Positions 7,214 to 16,686 of a stretch of 64,000 bases of DNA are shown here, piece by piece. Under the pieces are notes generated by a model that was given only the letters and a program-made list of their open reading frames with translations, had not been told where the DNA came from and searched no databases. How positions within the stretch are numbered: position 1 is the stretch's first letter; each line of letters opens with the position of its first letter. Both the position numbers and the translations under genes were made by a program. Origin of the DNA: Limihaloglobus sulfuriphilus (GTDB lineage Bacteria > Planctomycetota > Phycisphaerae > Sedimentisphaerales > Sedimentisphaeraceae); assembly GCF_001999965.1 (NCBI RefSeq), contig NZ_CP019646.1:372001-436000 (forward strand), read 5' to 3'.

Positions 7214-9397
7214 ATGACAGAGACAGCAGAAAATAACCAGCAGCCGGAATATCTGAAATGGGCGGACTTTTACACAGAATTTTCGACAAAGCTGCTGCCG
7301 TACAGAAACAAACGAAAAGAGCTAATAGATGAGCTCAAAAGGCTTTCCGAAGAAATCCCTCTACTTACGTATCTTAATAAAGATCAGCTCTCTGACGGCA
7401 GCAAAGGTTTTGTACGGGATATCTGCCCATTTACTTTCATCGCCACCTTCAACAGAGGCGGTACAAACAAGAACCGCCTGGAGATTGCAGGCAGGCTCGC
7501 CGAATTTCTCGGAGTAACATCTGCTTTGCCGGATAATCTTGAAGTAGGTGTTCCTACATTGGATTCTCGAAGATCGTGGTTTTTCTCAAACGAGAAGTCT
7601 CGAAAACCAGATGATATCAATAGTCTTTGGAGCATATTCAGCAATGCAATAGAATTTGCCGACGGCGGCAGTGAAGAAAGCAGGCTTGAGTTTGTTGACG
7701 CTTATGAAAAGGCGCTTCAAGTCAGGAACACAGGCTGGAACCTGACCATGGGGCTTTTCTGGACGCGGCCGCAACATTTTGTGAACCTCGATACGCCGAA
7801 TCAAGAGTACATATTCAGTCGCCTGACTCCGGAAGGAAAAAAATCTAAATGGGAAAAACAACTCAAAACCGGCAAAGGGTATCTGGAGCTTAGAGACCTG
7901 CTTTTGGAACGATTCAAAGACTCCGATTTCCCCGCCCACTCATTCCCTGAACTGTCATACAAGGCATGGATAGCAAAAACCGAAAATCCCGAACCTCAAC
8001 CTTCGTATGACCGACCATATTGGTTTGTAGGTGCAGTTATTGATAATCAAGACTTTACAGATAAGTTTGTCAATGAAGGAATCTGGAGGCATGGTTTTAA
8101 CGAAGGTTCTAACATTGACAAAGTGTATTCTATTCAAGCCGGTGATAGAATAGCAATCAAATCTACTTATACTCGAAAGAACAATATACCTTTTGACAAT
8201 TATGGGCAAACTGTCTCCGTGATGGCAATAAAAGCCATTGGGACAGTTATCGAAAATATAGGAGACGGCCAAAACATAAAAGTTGATTGGACACCGGTTC
8301 AACCTGTTCGAGAATGGTACTTTTATACGTTCATGCCAACCATCTGGGAAGTTTATCCTCATAATTGGCACGCCAAGCAACTTATTGAGTTTACCTTTCA
8401 GTATAAAGAGCAAGATATAAAGAGGTTCAAAAATGATTCATACTGGAGAGACCGATTCGGTGATCATCTAAAAGATAAAATTTCTCCGGTTGAACCTTAC
8501 ACACTTGAGATGGCGATGGACGGGCTGTTTATGGGTGAGGATACGTTTACAAACATTGTCTCACTGCTTGAGGCGAAGAAAAACGTTATCCTTCAGGGTG
8601 CTCCGGGTGTCGGCAAGACGTTTATTGCCAGACGGCTGGCGTATTATCTGATGGGCGTTGAGGACGATAGCCGGGCCGCGATGATACAGTTTCACCAGTC
8701 GTACAGCTATGAGGATTTCATACAGGGCTACCGTCCTGACGAGGGTGGTAATTTTGTCTTGCAAAATGGTGTATTCTATAATTTCTGTGAGCGGGCAAGG
8801 CAGAGACCAGACCAAAAGCACGTGTTCATCATAGACGAGATAAACCGCGGCAACCTGAGCAAGATATTCGGCGAGCTGATGATGCTTATCGAAAGCGACA
8901 AACGCGGCGACAAATTCGCTATCCCGCTGACATACGGCAAAAACGGCGAGAAGTTCAGCATACCCGAAAATGTGTATCTGCTGGGGACGATGAACACCGC
9001 CGACCGCTCGCTTGCGATGGTGGACTATGCACTGCGGCGGCGGTTCGCGTTTATTACGCTTGAGCCGTATTTTACAAGTAAAAAGTTTGCAATATTCCTC
9101 GCCGGCAAGGGTGTTTCAGGAGCAATAACAGAGAGCATAAAACTGGCAATGCAGAGCCTCAACGAGGAAATAAGAAAGGAATCCCGGACACTGGGCGAGG
9201 GTTTCTGTATCGGGCACAGCTTTTTCTGCCCTGAACAGCCGCCCGCCGATGAAAAGCTCTGGCTTGAGCGGATATTCAACCATGAGATCAAACCGCTGAT
9301 TGATGAATACTGGTTTGACAACCCGGATAAGGCAGATAAAATGAAACAGCTTCTCAATCCAAAAAAAGGCAGCGTGCAAGATGGCCGGGCACAATGA
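7214..9397 (+). CDS. mcrB: McrB-like GTP/ATPase of a type IV restriction system
   Basis: This is the motor and recognition subunit of a modification-dependent restriction system. Three parts are visible. Residues 1-260 form an N-terminal domain common in McrB-like ATPases (ICPFTFIATFNRG, then GWNLTMGLFW). A PUA/EVE-like domain at about 265-400 opens with PYWFVGAV and is a plausible reader of modified bases. The AAA+ domain has Walker A GAPGVGKTF near 462, Walker B VFIIDEINRG near 537 and the GTMNTADRS sensor near 591. GAGG stands 7 nt before the ATG. It overlaps mcrC by 17 bp. The classic E. coli McrB DNA-binding domain is not seen. Confidence 0.9.
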   Translation: MTETAENNQQPEYLKWADFYTEFSTKLLPYRNKRKELIDELKRLSEEIPLLTYLNKDQLSDGSKGFVRDICPFTFIATFNRGGTNKNRLEIAGRLAEFLGVTSALPDNLEVGVPTLDSRRSWFFSNEKSRKPDDINSLWSIFSNAIEFADGGSEESRLEFVDAYEKALQVRNTGWNLTMGLFWTRPQHFVNLDTPNQEYIFSRLTPEGKKSKWEKQLKTGKGYLELRDLLLERFKDSDFPAHSFPELSYKAWIAKTENPEPQPSYDRPYWFVGAVIDNQDFTDKFVNEGIWRHGFNEGSNIDKVYSIQAGDRIAIKSTYTRKNNIPFDNYGQTVSVMAIKAIGTVIENIGDGQNIKVDWTPVQPVREWYFYTFMPTIWEVYPHNWHAKQLIEFTFQYKEQDIKRFKNDSYWRDRFGDHLKDKISPVEPYTLEMAMDGLFMGEDTFTNIVSLLEAKKNVILQGAPGVGKTFIARRLAYYLMGVEDDSRAAMIQFHQSYSYEDFIQGYRPDEGGNFVLQNGVFYNFCERARQRPDQKHVFIIDEINRGNLSKIFGELMMLIESDKRGDKFAIPLTYGKNGEKFSIPENVYLLGTMNTADRSLAMVDYALRRRFAFITLEPYFTSKKFAIFLAGKGVSGAITESIKLAMQSLNEEIRKESRTLGEGFCIGHSFFCPEQPPADEKLWLERIFNHEIKPLIDEYWFDNPDKADKMKQLLNPKKGSVQDGRAQ

Positions 9398-10427
9398 CCT
9401 GACAAAGATACCGGTCCTGAACCTCTACTACCTGCTAAGCTACGCATGGGATAAGCTCGAAGAGGCACAGCAGACCGATGTGTCGCAGAGCGATCATCAG
9501 GACAGCCTTTCGCTGTTTGCGCGTATCCTGTGCAGCGGCACCGAGAGACTGCTCAAACGCGGGCTTGACAGGGGTTATACAGAGCACAAAGAGCTTGTAA
9601 ACCGAATCCGCGGCAGTGTGGATTTTGCCGCGTCCATCAGCAGGACGTTTATGAAGATGCCGCGGCTGGTCTGCGATTTCGATGAATTTGAACGGGATAT
9701 ACTGCACAACCGGATACTAAAAACGACGATCCGCAACCTGTTGTTCTGTGAAGGCCTGGACAGGGCATACCACAATGAGCTGCGCCTGCTGCACGGCAGG
9801 CTGAGCGGCATAACGGAAATCGCACTGACAAAGCGGTCATTCTCAATGGTAAAGCTCAACCGAAACAACTGGTACTATGACTTTTTGATGAAGGTCTGCG
9901 AGCTGATTTTTGAATGCCTTACACCGAGCGAGAATGCCGGCAGGTATAAATACCAGGATTTCGTGCGAAACCACAGCAAAATGGCACAGCTCTTTGAGGC
10001 GTTTGTGCTTAACTTCTACAAAAAAGAACAGAATACATACTCTGTTAAAGGGGAAACCATTGAATGGGATATCACAGAAAACGCAAGGCCGGAGTCTCTC
10101 GCTGTTCTGCCCAGGATGAATACCGATATTTCACTGGAGTCTGACAAACACAAAATCATAATTGATACAAAATTCTACCACGATACTTTATCGCAGAATT
10201 ACGGCAAGGAACTTGCCAAATCGAGCAACCTCTACCAGATATTCGCATATTTGATGAATGACACGCACCCGAACAACGAGGGGATACTGCTCTATCCTGA
10301 GACATCAGCCGCCGCGGATTACAGCTGGTGTATAAAGGGGCGGCGAATTTCGGTCAGGACGATAAACCTCAACCGGCCTTGGCCGGTGATACACGAGGAT
10401 TTGCTGGGGATTATAGGGTTGGCATAG
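9381..10427 (+). CDS. mcrC: McrC-like nuclease subunit
   Basis: McrC supplies the PD-(D/E)xK nuclease and activates the McrB hexamer ring. The 348-residue protein starts IPVLNLYYLLSYAWD, the usual McrC opening. It carries the catalytic stretch IIIDTKF near residue 258, followed by NLYQIFAYLMN, which matches the conserved Q-x-x-x-Y helix of these nucleases. The start lies inside the 3' end of mcrB, so the two are co-translated. Together they should cut DNA bearing modified bases. Both key catalytic elements are intact. Confidence 0.9.
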   Translation: MAGHNDLTKIPVLNLYYLLSYAWDKLEEAQQTDVSQSDHQDSLSLFARILCSGTERLLKRGLDRGYTEHKELVNRIRGSVDFAASISRTFMKMPRLVCDFDEFERDILHNRILKTTIRNLLFCEGLDRAYHNELRLLHGRLSGITEIALTKRSFSMVKLNRNNWYYDFLMKVCELIFECLTPSENAGRYKYQDFVRNHSKMAQLFEAFVLNFYKKEQNTYSVKGETIEWDITENARPESLAVLPRMNTDISLESDKHKIIIDTKFYHDTLSQNYGKELAKSSNLYQIFAYLMNDTHPNNEGILLYPETSAAADYSWCIKGRRISVRTINLNRPWPVIHEDLLGIIGLA

Positions 10428-10475
10428 CCGCGAGGGGTACGGTTTCGAGTTGTGAAGTTGGTTTGAAGTTGTTAT

Positions 10476-10506
10476 CGGTTGGAGCAAATTCGTGAATTTG
10501 CTCTAC
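10476..10506. repeat. 31-bp dispersed palindromic repeat, copy 1
   Basis: A 31-bp sequence centred on AAATTCGTGAATTT is repeated exactly at 23139-23169. A related palindrome, AAAATTCACGAATTTT, is at about 23029-23046. The remaining bases of the mcrC-dgt gap (10428-10650) show no gene. Confidence 0.75.
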
Positions 10507-10650
10507 TGCGGCATTAAAACAGCTCAAGCGTCCCTCGTGTCATTAACCGGCGGCAGAGATGCAGCCAATGCCGCGTACGTTTTGGGGTGCGGGCTTATAT
10601 TCTTCTTGAAATGACAGTGTTTGAATGTAAAATTGATTTAAATTAAATTC

Positions 10651-11784
10651 TTGAGATTATTCGGAGCCGTGAATCTGAAAACCTTGTATGAACATCTTGG
10701 AGTTACCCGGGAAAAGAGCCGGGGCCGTGAGTACCCTGTTAAGGATCACCCGTACCGCTGCGCGTTCGACCGTGACCGTGACCGGATTATTCATGCCAGC
10801 TCGTTCCGCCGCCTTGAGGGCAAGACTCAGGTTTTCAGCCCGGGTATTGACGATAACTTCCGCACAAGACTGACTCATACCATTGAAGTCGCCCAAATCG
10901 GCCGCACTATCGCCCATGTTATGGGGCTCAACGAATCACTTACCGAGGCGATTTGCCTGGCTCATGATTTAGGGCACAGCCCGTTCGGCCATTGCGGCGA
11001 ATCGATACTTAACGAGCTGATGAGCGGGTTCGGCGGTTTCGAACATAACCGCCAGTCCCTTCGGCAGATAGAACTTCTTGAACATCCGTATCCCGAATAT
11101 ATGGGCCTGAATCTGATGTATGAGACGCGGCTGGGGCTTGGCAGGCACCATTCAACGTATGATCTGGCGATGGATGCCCGTTTCCCGGAGAAACATTGCT
11201 CGCTTGAGGGGCAGATAACCAACTGCGCCGACCGTATCGCTTACAACTGTCACGATCTTGAAGATGGGATGCGTTCCCGAATAATAAGACTTGACCAGGT
11301 AAAGGATATGGATCTTGTAAAAATGGCCTCGGATACACTTAAGGTGAATTTTTCAGGAGATTCTTTTGTCAAAAGCAGCCGTATCGTCAAAACCATGCTG
11401 GATTTTCTTGTGGGTGACCTTATTGAAACCACTTATAAGAACATCGAAAATTTCAATATAAAAACGCTTGAGGATGTATATTATGCCCAAGAGGATGTGG
11501 TTGGCCTTTCGGCGGCGACTGACAGCCGGTTGAGGGACATCGAGCATTTTCTCATGGAAAACCTTTATATGACCTCAAGCATGAAGACCGCCGTCGGCGA
11601 GGCCCGCGAGTGCCTGGAGTACATCTTTGCTCGGCTGGTAAAAGAGCCGGAGCTGATGCCGAAGTATTATCGCGGTTTTATCGAAAGAGACGGGCTGCAC
11701 AGGGCGGTTTGTGATTATATAAGCGGAATGACGGATAAATTCTGTCTGCAATACTACAATAAATTAAAAAATAATTCATTTTAG
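10651..11784 (+). CDS. dgt: dGTP triphosphohydrolase-like HD-domain protein
   Basis: This is an HD-superfamily dNTPase that hydrolyses dGTP or related dNTPs to the nucleoside and triphosphate, affecting nucleotide pools. RRLEGKTQVF is followed by RLTHTIEVAQ near residue 75 and the metal-binding HDLGHSPFGH near residue 105. The length of about 377 residues is that of the dgt-like family rather than the longer E. coli enzyme. The start is uncertain: TTG at 10651 or GTG at 10669, neither with a good ribosome site. It follows mcrBC on the same strand after 223 bp. Some dNTPases have antiviral roles, but a housekeeping role is equally likely. Confidence 0.88.
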   Translation: MRLFGAVNLKTLYEHLGVTREKSRGREYPVKDHPYRCAFDRDRDRIIHASSFRRLEGKTQVFSPGIDDNFRTRLTHTIEVAQIGRTIAHVMGLNESLTEAICLAHDLGHSPFGHCGESILNELMSGFGGFEHNRQSLRQIELLEHPYPEYMGLNLMYETRLGLGRHHSTYDLAMDARFPEKHCSLEGQITNCADRIAYNCHDLEDGMRSRIIRLDQVKDMDLVKMASDTLKVNFSGDSFVKSSRIVKTMLDFLVGDLIETTYKNIENFNIKTLEDVYYAQEDVVGLSAATDSRLRDIEHFLMENLYMTSSMKTAVGEARECLEYIFARLVKEPELMPKYYRGFIERDGLHRAVCDYISGMTDKFCLQYYNKLKNNSF

Positions 11785-11793
11785 GATGACAAT

Positions 11794-13161
11794 TTGAAAA
11801 GAATATTTACTTCCTGTTTTGGTCTGGGGTTTATGCCCGTCGCCTCCGGTACCTGGGGTTCTCTGCTTCCGGTAGTTGTTTTTATGGCAATGGGAACATT
11901 CGCCGCACCGGCGGCTGCGATAACAGCGGTTTTACTGCTGAGCGGCATTTTCTTTTCGTTTATTTGCGTTAGATACGGTACCCAGGTTGCCGACGAAATG
12001 CAGCTCAAGGACCCCGGCGAGATTGTCGCCGATGAATACGCCGGCCAGGCGTTAACGCTGATATTGGCGGTTCTCTTTGGCGGATATACTGCCGGCGAGC
12101 CTGTTTGCCTGATGGCGGGGGCTGCCTTTTTGCTGTTTCGGCTGTTTGATATCGTAAAACCCTGGCCAATAAGGAGTTTAGAGAAATATCCCGGCGGCTG
12201 GGGGGTGCTTTTAGATGACCTTCTGGCGGGTGTTTATGCCGGAGTTGTTTATATCATCGTGGCAAAAACCGGCATCATTGAGCGTCTGGACTGTTTAACC
12301 TGTTCGGGCTCTGCCTCCGGGGGGCTGACAGTGGATATGGCGGTCGTGCTGGGCATCGTTCAGGGGTTGACGGAATTTCTGCCGGTCTCGTCTTCGGGGC
12401 ATCTGGTGGTTTTTGAGGATCTTTTTGCAGGCCTCGATCCTGATACGGCAGAGATGCTGCTGTTTGACCTCTCGATTCATGTTGGAACTGTAATTGCAGT
12501 TATAGCTGTTTTTTATAAAGATATAATCAAGCTGGTTACCGGTTTTTTCAACTGGAAAGATACAGGTTTTAAGCCGCTTGCTCTGTACCGTGAGAACGAC
12601 AATGTGCATTTCGCCGCGGCGATGATTGTTACCATTATAACTACATTTATCTTTTACAAGATTTTTGAGGAGCCTCTGGACTCTGCCAGAAAGGTAAAGG
12701 TTGTCGTCGTTATGTGGCTGGTTACCGCGGCTTTGCTGTTTATAACCGACTTAAAGAAGGATACTACAAAAACTCTGCGGCAAATAGGTTTGTTTAGCGC
12801 TGCCATTATCGGTGCCGCCCAGGCCGCGGCGATTCTGCCGGGGATATCCCGCAGCGGTGCAACTATCTGCGCGGCGATATTACTGGGGCTAAAGCGTGAT
12901 AAGGCTGTTGAATACAGCTTTTTCGTGGCGATACCGGTGATACTCGGGGCATCAGTGTTAGAGTTTATTGATAAGTACGATTTAATCAGCGGCAGCCATA
13001 TTTCTCCGCTGATCTTCGCCGCTGGAATGGCCGCCTCGTTTCTAACCGGAATTGCGGCTCTTAAACTGCTTATCAATCTGAGCAGGCAGCGGCGGCTGAA
13101 ATGGTTCAGCATTTATTTATTTATCGTGGCGGCTCTTGTATTTTACTTTGAGATAATGTAG
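11794..13161 (+). CDS. PgpA-UppP fusion: lipid phosphate phosphatase
   Basis: Two membrane phosphatases are encoded as one protein. Residues 1-165 are phosphatidylglycerophosphatase A: GFMPVASGTWGS, DPGEIVADEYAGQ and FRLFDIVKPWPI, with several membrane spans. From about residue 180 to the end is undecaprenyl-diphosphatase (BacA type), with GIVQGLTEFLPVSSSGHLV and PGISRSGATI near residue 348. The first makes phosphatidylglycerol; the second recycles the cell-wall lipid carrier. There is no stop or frameshift between them, only a short Gly/Ser linker. The likely TTG start follows the dgt stop by 9 nt, with AGGATG upstream. No separate copy of either gene is in the window. Confidence 0.9.
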   Translation: MKRIFTSCFGLGFMPVASGTWGSLLPVVVFMAMGTFAAPAAAITAVLLLSGIFFSFICVRYGTQVADEMQLKDPGEIVADEYAGQALTLILAVLFGGYTAGEPVCLMAGAAFLLFRLFDIVKPWPIRSLEKYPGGWGVLLDDLLAGVYAGVVYIIVAKTGIIERLDCLTCSGSASGGLTVDMAVVLGIVQGLTEFLPVSSSGHLVVFEDLFAGLDPDTAEMLLFDLSIHVGTVIAVIAVFYKDIIKLVTGFFNWKDTGFKPLALYRENDNVHFAAAMIVTIITTFIFYKIFEEPLDSARKVKVVVVMWLVTAALLFITDLKKDTTKTLRQIGLFSAAIIGAAQAAAILPGISRSGATICAAILLGLKRDKAVEYSFFVAIPVILGASVLEFIDKYDLISGSHISPLIFAAGMAASFLTGIAALKLLINLSRQRRLKWFSIYLFIVAALVFYFEIM

Positions 13162-13211
13162 AATACTCCATAGTTCAAAAATTAATGACATGTAGAAAAC
13201 GAGGTTTAACT

Positions 13212-13664
13212 GTGGTAGAAGCTAAATATTCAAAACATAAACTCAATAATCTTTTGATTTACAGTGTTGTATGTTTAGTCGTGGCAGGCTGGTTCGCTTA
13301 TGACGGCTACATCAGCAAAGACTTTATTGAAAAGCATACAATTGAGGGGAAACCCGATACGACACTGGTTTTTAATCAGAAATCACCACCGGTTTTCGTT
13401 ATAGTCGGTGCGGCGTTTTTTGCTAATTTTCTGATTGCACGTAAAAGGCGGGTTTTGGCAGGCAACATGAGCCTTAGTGTGCCCGGCAAAGGCGAAATTA
13501 CTTACGAGAGTATGACAGAAATTTCTCATGATGACGGAAGCTATTTCATACAGTATGTAAAAGACGGTATTGAAAAAGAGATAGAGCTTTCAGCGCGAAA
13601 GTATGATGGGCTTTCAGATCTTATGCAGTTTGTTTCGGGAAAAGTTACGGATAAAATTGAATAA
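13212..13664 (+). CDS. small two-span membrane protein, unknown
   Basis: The protein has two hydrophobic segments: LIYSVVCLVVAGWFAYDG near the N terminus and PPVFVIVGAAFFANFLIA in the middle. A short linker joins them, and a soluble C-terminal domain of about 70 residues is rich in charged residues. I choose GTG at 13212 because GAGG lies 7 nt upstream; the ATG at 13185 lacks a site. It follows the PgpA-UppP gene and may be in its transcript. No family is recognised. Confidence 0.65.
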   Translation: MVEAKYSKHKLNNLLIYSVVCLVVAGWFAYDGYISKDFIEKHTIEGKPDTTLVFNQKSPPVFVIVGAAFFANFLIARKRRVLAGNMSLSVPGKGEITYESMTEISHDDGSYFIQYVKDGIEKEIELSARKYDGLSDLMQFVSGKVTDKIE

Positions 13665-13798
13665 TCCCAAATACAGCCTATGCAAAGAGGGTTGGCCTGA
13701 GAGGACGGCTGGTATAAGTTGTTGTCATCAATAGATTAAGTATTCTTGCGGCATATTTGCGCCGAGAACGTTTTATTTGATCCCGCAAACCGGTTTTG

Positions 13799-14173
13799 CT
13801 ATATGGAAAACGCGGACTTATCAACCTCACGGCCGCAGTAAATGCACGCCTTGTGGCGCGGGGCGACGGTTCTGCCGCATGATGTGCATTTCTTGACTGA
13901 CTGCTGGTGTTTGCCGTCGAGTGTCCCGTCGCGAAGGTCGATTTCCTCGAGTTTCTGTGTCAGTTTTTCGTCTGTCCAGCCGTGCTCGTCCCGCAGCAGC
14001 TCCCAGAGTGTCTCGCATAACAGCAGTGTCCTTGAGAGGTTGTCCTCGAGCCAGCGTATGTGCCGCTGATTGCTCGCGGCTTGTGACTGTGCGGAAATAT
14101 CAGAGCGGCCGCCGCTCTGGCGTGAGGTGAATCCGGAGGTTCGGAAACTTCCAATATTGCGATAGTTGAACAT
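13799..14173 (-). CDS. zinc-ribbon protein of unknown function
   Basis: The ATG at 14173 has AAAGG 7 nt upstream, so it is preferred to the in-frame start at 14188. The N terminus is polar and low in hydrophobics. A helical middle (HIRWLEDNLSRTLLLCETLWELL) is followed by a C-terminal zinc ribbon with four cysteines, CTSCG and CIYCG spaced 12-13 residues apart. Such ribbons bind nucleic acid or protein partners. The gene is single and divergent from the ABC exporter at 14341. Confidence 0.7.
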   Translation of the reverse strand: MFNYRNIGSFRTSGFTSRQSGGRSDISAQSQAASNQRHIRWLEDNLSRTLLLCETLWELLRDEHGWTDEKLTQKLEEIDLRDGTLDGKHQQSVKKCTSCGRTVAPRHKACIYCGREVDKSAFSI

Positions 14174-14340
14174 GTTAGAGCCTTTCAAAACAAAAAAGGT
14201 TTAAAGGTTCGGGCAAATGCCGCATCTGCCGTTTTGAGCTTAAAGCAGGGATTTTCTTAACTACTTTCGCTAATCCGTGCCGGCAGGCTTGACCTTTATT
14301 ATAATTCGTATATCATGTTTATCATACTGGATATAGAAAT

Positions 14341-16068
14341 ATGCTCAAGAGATTCATCAAATATTACCTTCCACATAAGCGGCTTCTGGCAGCGGCTATG
14401 GGTGCGGCTGTCCTTTCGTCGCTTTGTTCGATTATGATACCGGTGCTTACCCGCCATCTGCTCAGTGAGTATCTGCCCTCCGAGGGGGGGCGGGCGAACA
14501 TTAAAGGCATGAGCTGGGTTCTGGCGGCGATGTTCGCTCTGGTTTTTTTCTCCGCGGTTTTGAATTATATTCGGGTTCGCTGGGGGCATGTCCTTGGTGT
14601 CCGGATGGAATTTGACATGCGGGAGGATATCTTCAGGCATATCCAGAAGCTGAGCTTTACATACTTCGACAAGGTCAAAACCGGCCATATTATGAGCCGC
14701 ATATCAAACGACCTGAATATGATAGCCGAAATAGCCCACCACGCCCCGGAGGATATACTCATATCTGCCTGCATGATAACCGGCTCGTTTATTGCTATGT
14801 TTATCTTTTGCTGGCAGTTGGCTTTAGTGGCTTTGGTGCCGCTGGTGTGCATTGTTTCCTGGGGCATATACTACGGCGGGCCGATGCGGCAGGGATTCCG
14901 CAAGGTAAGGCGAAAAATCGCCGATATAAACAGCTCTGTCGAGAATTCCGTGATGGGGATACGCGAGGTTAAGGCATTTGCGAACGAAGATGAAGAGATC
15001 GACAAGTTCCGCCAGGTCAATACCAGTTTTCGGCTGGCAAAGGAGCGGATGTATCTTATCATGGCGAATTTCTTTACCGTCATGAACATGATGATCGAGA
15101 GCTATTTTCTGGTAATAGTAGGTGCCGGGGCGATTATGATAGGCAAAGGAATTATAAACGTAGCCGATCTTGTCGCGTTTCTTCTTTATGTGCATTTTAT
15201 ACTCAAGCCTCTGCAAAGGCTTGTGAATTTTACTGAACAGCTCCAGCAGGGCAGCGCATGTTTTGAGAGGTTTATTGAGGTGATGGATATCGAGCCGGAT
15301 ATCGTTGACAGACCCGGAGCTGTATGTCCAGGAAATGTTAAAGGTTACATAAAGATAAGCAATCTGAATTTCCGTTATGAGAAGTCACCGGATCTTGTGA
15401 TAAGAGATATAAATATGGAGATACCTGCAGGGCAAAGCGTAGCTATTGTGGGCGAATCAGGTGCCGGCAAATCTACGATAGTATCGCTTGTGCCGAGGTT
15501 TTATGAGCCGCTCTCGGGAGAGATTACGATAGACGGCTATAATATCATGGACTTACAGCAGCGGTTTTTGCGTGAGAAGATAGGTCTGGTGCAGCAAAGC
15601 CCGTTTCTCTTTGATACTACGGTGCGTGAGAATATTATGTACGGCAATCCCGACGCCGACGAGAGGCTGCTCTATGAAGCGGCTAAAAAAGCTAATATCT
15701 ACGATTTCATCATGTCGCTGCCGGAGGGTTTCGATTCCATGGTGGGCGAGAGGGGAGTTATGCTCTCGGGCGGACAGAAGCAGCGGATCTCCATAGCACG
15801 TGTCTTTCTCAAGGACCCGCCGATACTTATCTTTGATGAGGCTACCAGCTCGCTTGATTCAGAGTCCGAGTCGCTGATTCAGAAATCAATGGAGCTGTTG
15901 AGTAAAGGCCGCACGACAATAATTATTGCGCACAGGCTTTCAACTGTGAAAAATGTTGATAAAATATACGTGATGCGGTACGGCAGAATCATAGAACAGG
16001 GCTCGCATGAGGAGCTGATCGAAAAGGACGGCTATTACAAGAGTCTGTATATGATGAATATTTTTTGA
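14341..16068 (+). CDS. MsbA-type ABC exporter (membrane and ATPase fused)
   Basis: This is a half-size ABC exporter that works as a homodimer. Six membrane spans fill residues 1-310. The ATPase domain has Walker A GESGAGKST near 370, the Q-loop GLVQQSPF, the signature LSGGQKQR near 474, Walker B ILIFDEATSSLD near 496 and the H-loop AHR. The architecture and length (575) fit MsbA, which flips lipid A-core across the inner membrane. Given lpxB and lptFG in the window, that role is likely, but multidrug or other lipid exporters look the same at this level. The ribosome site is weak (GGAT, 8 nt upstream). Confidence 0.85.
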   Translation: MLKRFIKYYLPHKRLLAAAMGAAVLSSLCSIMIPVLTRHLLSEYLPSEGGRANIKGMSWVLAAMFALVFFSAVLNYIRVRWGHVLGVRMEFDMREDIFRHIQKLSFTYFDKVKTGHIMSRISNDLNMIAEIAHHAPEDILISACMITGSFIAMFIFCWQLALVALVPLVCIVSWGIYYGGPMRQGFRKVRRKIADINSSVENSVMGIREVKAFANEDEEIDKFRQVNTSFRLAKERMYLIMANFFTVMNMMIESYFLVIVGAGAIMIGKGIINVADLVAFLLYVHFILKPLQRLVNFTEQLQQGSACFERFIEVMDIEPDIVDRPGAVCPGNVKGYIKISNLNFRYEKSPDLVIRDINMEIPAGQSVAIVGESGAGKSTIVSLVPRFYEPLSGEITIDGYNIMDLQQRFLREKIGLVQQSPFLFDTTVRENIMYGNPDADERLLYEAAKKANIYDFIMSLPEGFDSMVGERGVMLSGGQKQRISIARVFLKDPPILIFDEATSSLDSESESLIQKSMELLSKGRTTIIIAHRLSTVKNVDKIYVMRYGRIIEQGSHEELIEKDGYYKSLYMMNIF

Positions 16069-16110
16069 GATAAAAAATATAATGAATAAAACTTACGGAA
16101 AGGATAAAAC

Positions 16111-16665
16111 ATGAGTAAAAGTGTACTTGTACCGATATCGGACGGCGTTGAGGAGCTCGAAGCCGTTACGATTATAGACGTTTTGCGTCGCTGCGGCGCT
16201 GATGTGACGGTTGCCGGCGTCGGCAGTGTCAGTGTGATTGCCAGCCGCGGGGTGAAATTATCAGCGGATGTATCGATCCACGGCTGTCTTGCACAGAGTT
16301 ATGATTTGATTGCCCTGCCGGGAGGTTTGCCCGGCGCAGAGCACCTGCGTGACTGCCCCGAGCTGATAGAAATGCTCAAGTCACAGGACGCCGCCGGCAG
16401 ACTCTACGCGGCTATTTGCGCTTCTCCGGCTGTAGTTCTCGAGCATCACGGGCTTCTGGAAGGCAAACGGGCTACCTGTTATCCGGCAATGCTGGATAAA
16501 CTCGGCGATAAAGGCGTTGATGAGCCGGTAGTTGAGGACGATAACTGCATTACCAGCCAGGGACCCGGTACTGCGATGGTCTTTGCGATGGCGCTGGCTG
16601 CCAGACTTTACGGAAAAGAAGAAGCGGATAAAGCGGCCAAAGCTCTGCTGTTTGATAAACGATAA
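16111..16665 (+). CDS. DJ-1/PfpI family protein
   Basis: A 184-residue DJ-1-type flavodoxin-like domain. The nucleophile elbow AAICASP places the reactive cysteine near residue 104, and the acidic partner lies in GVEELEA at the N terminus. DALPGG-like LIALPGGLPGAE and the CYP segment also fit. Bacterial relatives (YajL) act in oxidative or carbonyl stress, as proposed deglycases or chaperones. AAAGGA precedes the ATG. It lies 42 nt after the ABC exporter and just before mipA, all on the same strand. Confidence 0.88.
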   Translation: MSKSVLVPISDGVEELEAVTIIDVLRRCGADVTVAGVGSVSVIASRGVKLSADVSIHGCLAQSYDLIALPGGLPGAEHLRDCPELIEMLKSQDAAGRLYAAICASPAVVLEHHGLLEGKRATCYPAMLDKLGDKGVDEPVVEDDNCITSQGPGTAMVFAMALAARLYGKEEADKAAKALLFDKR

Positions 16666-16686
16666 TCATTTTTAAGGATGAAATAA

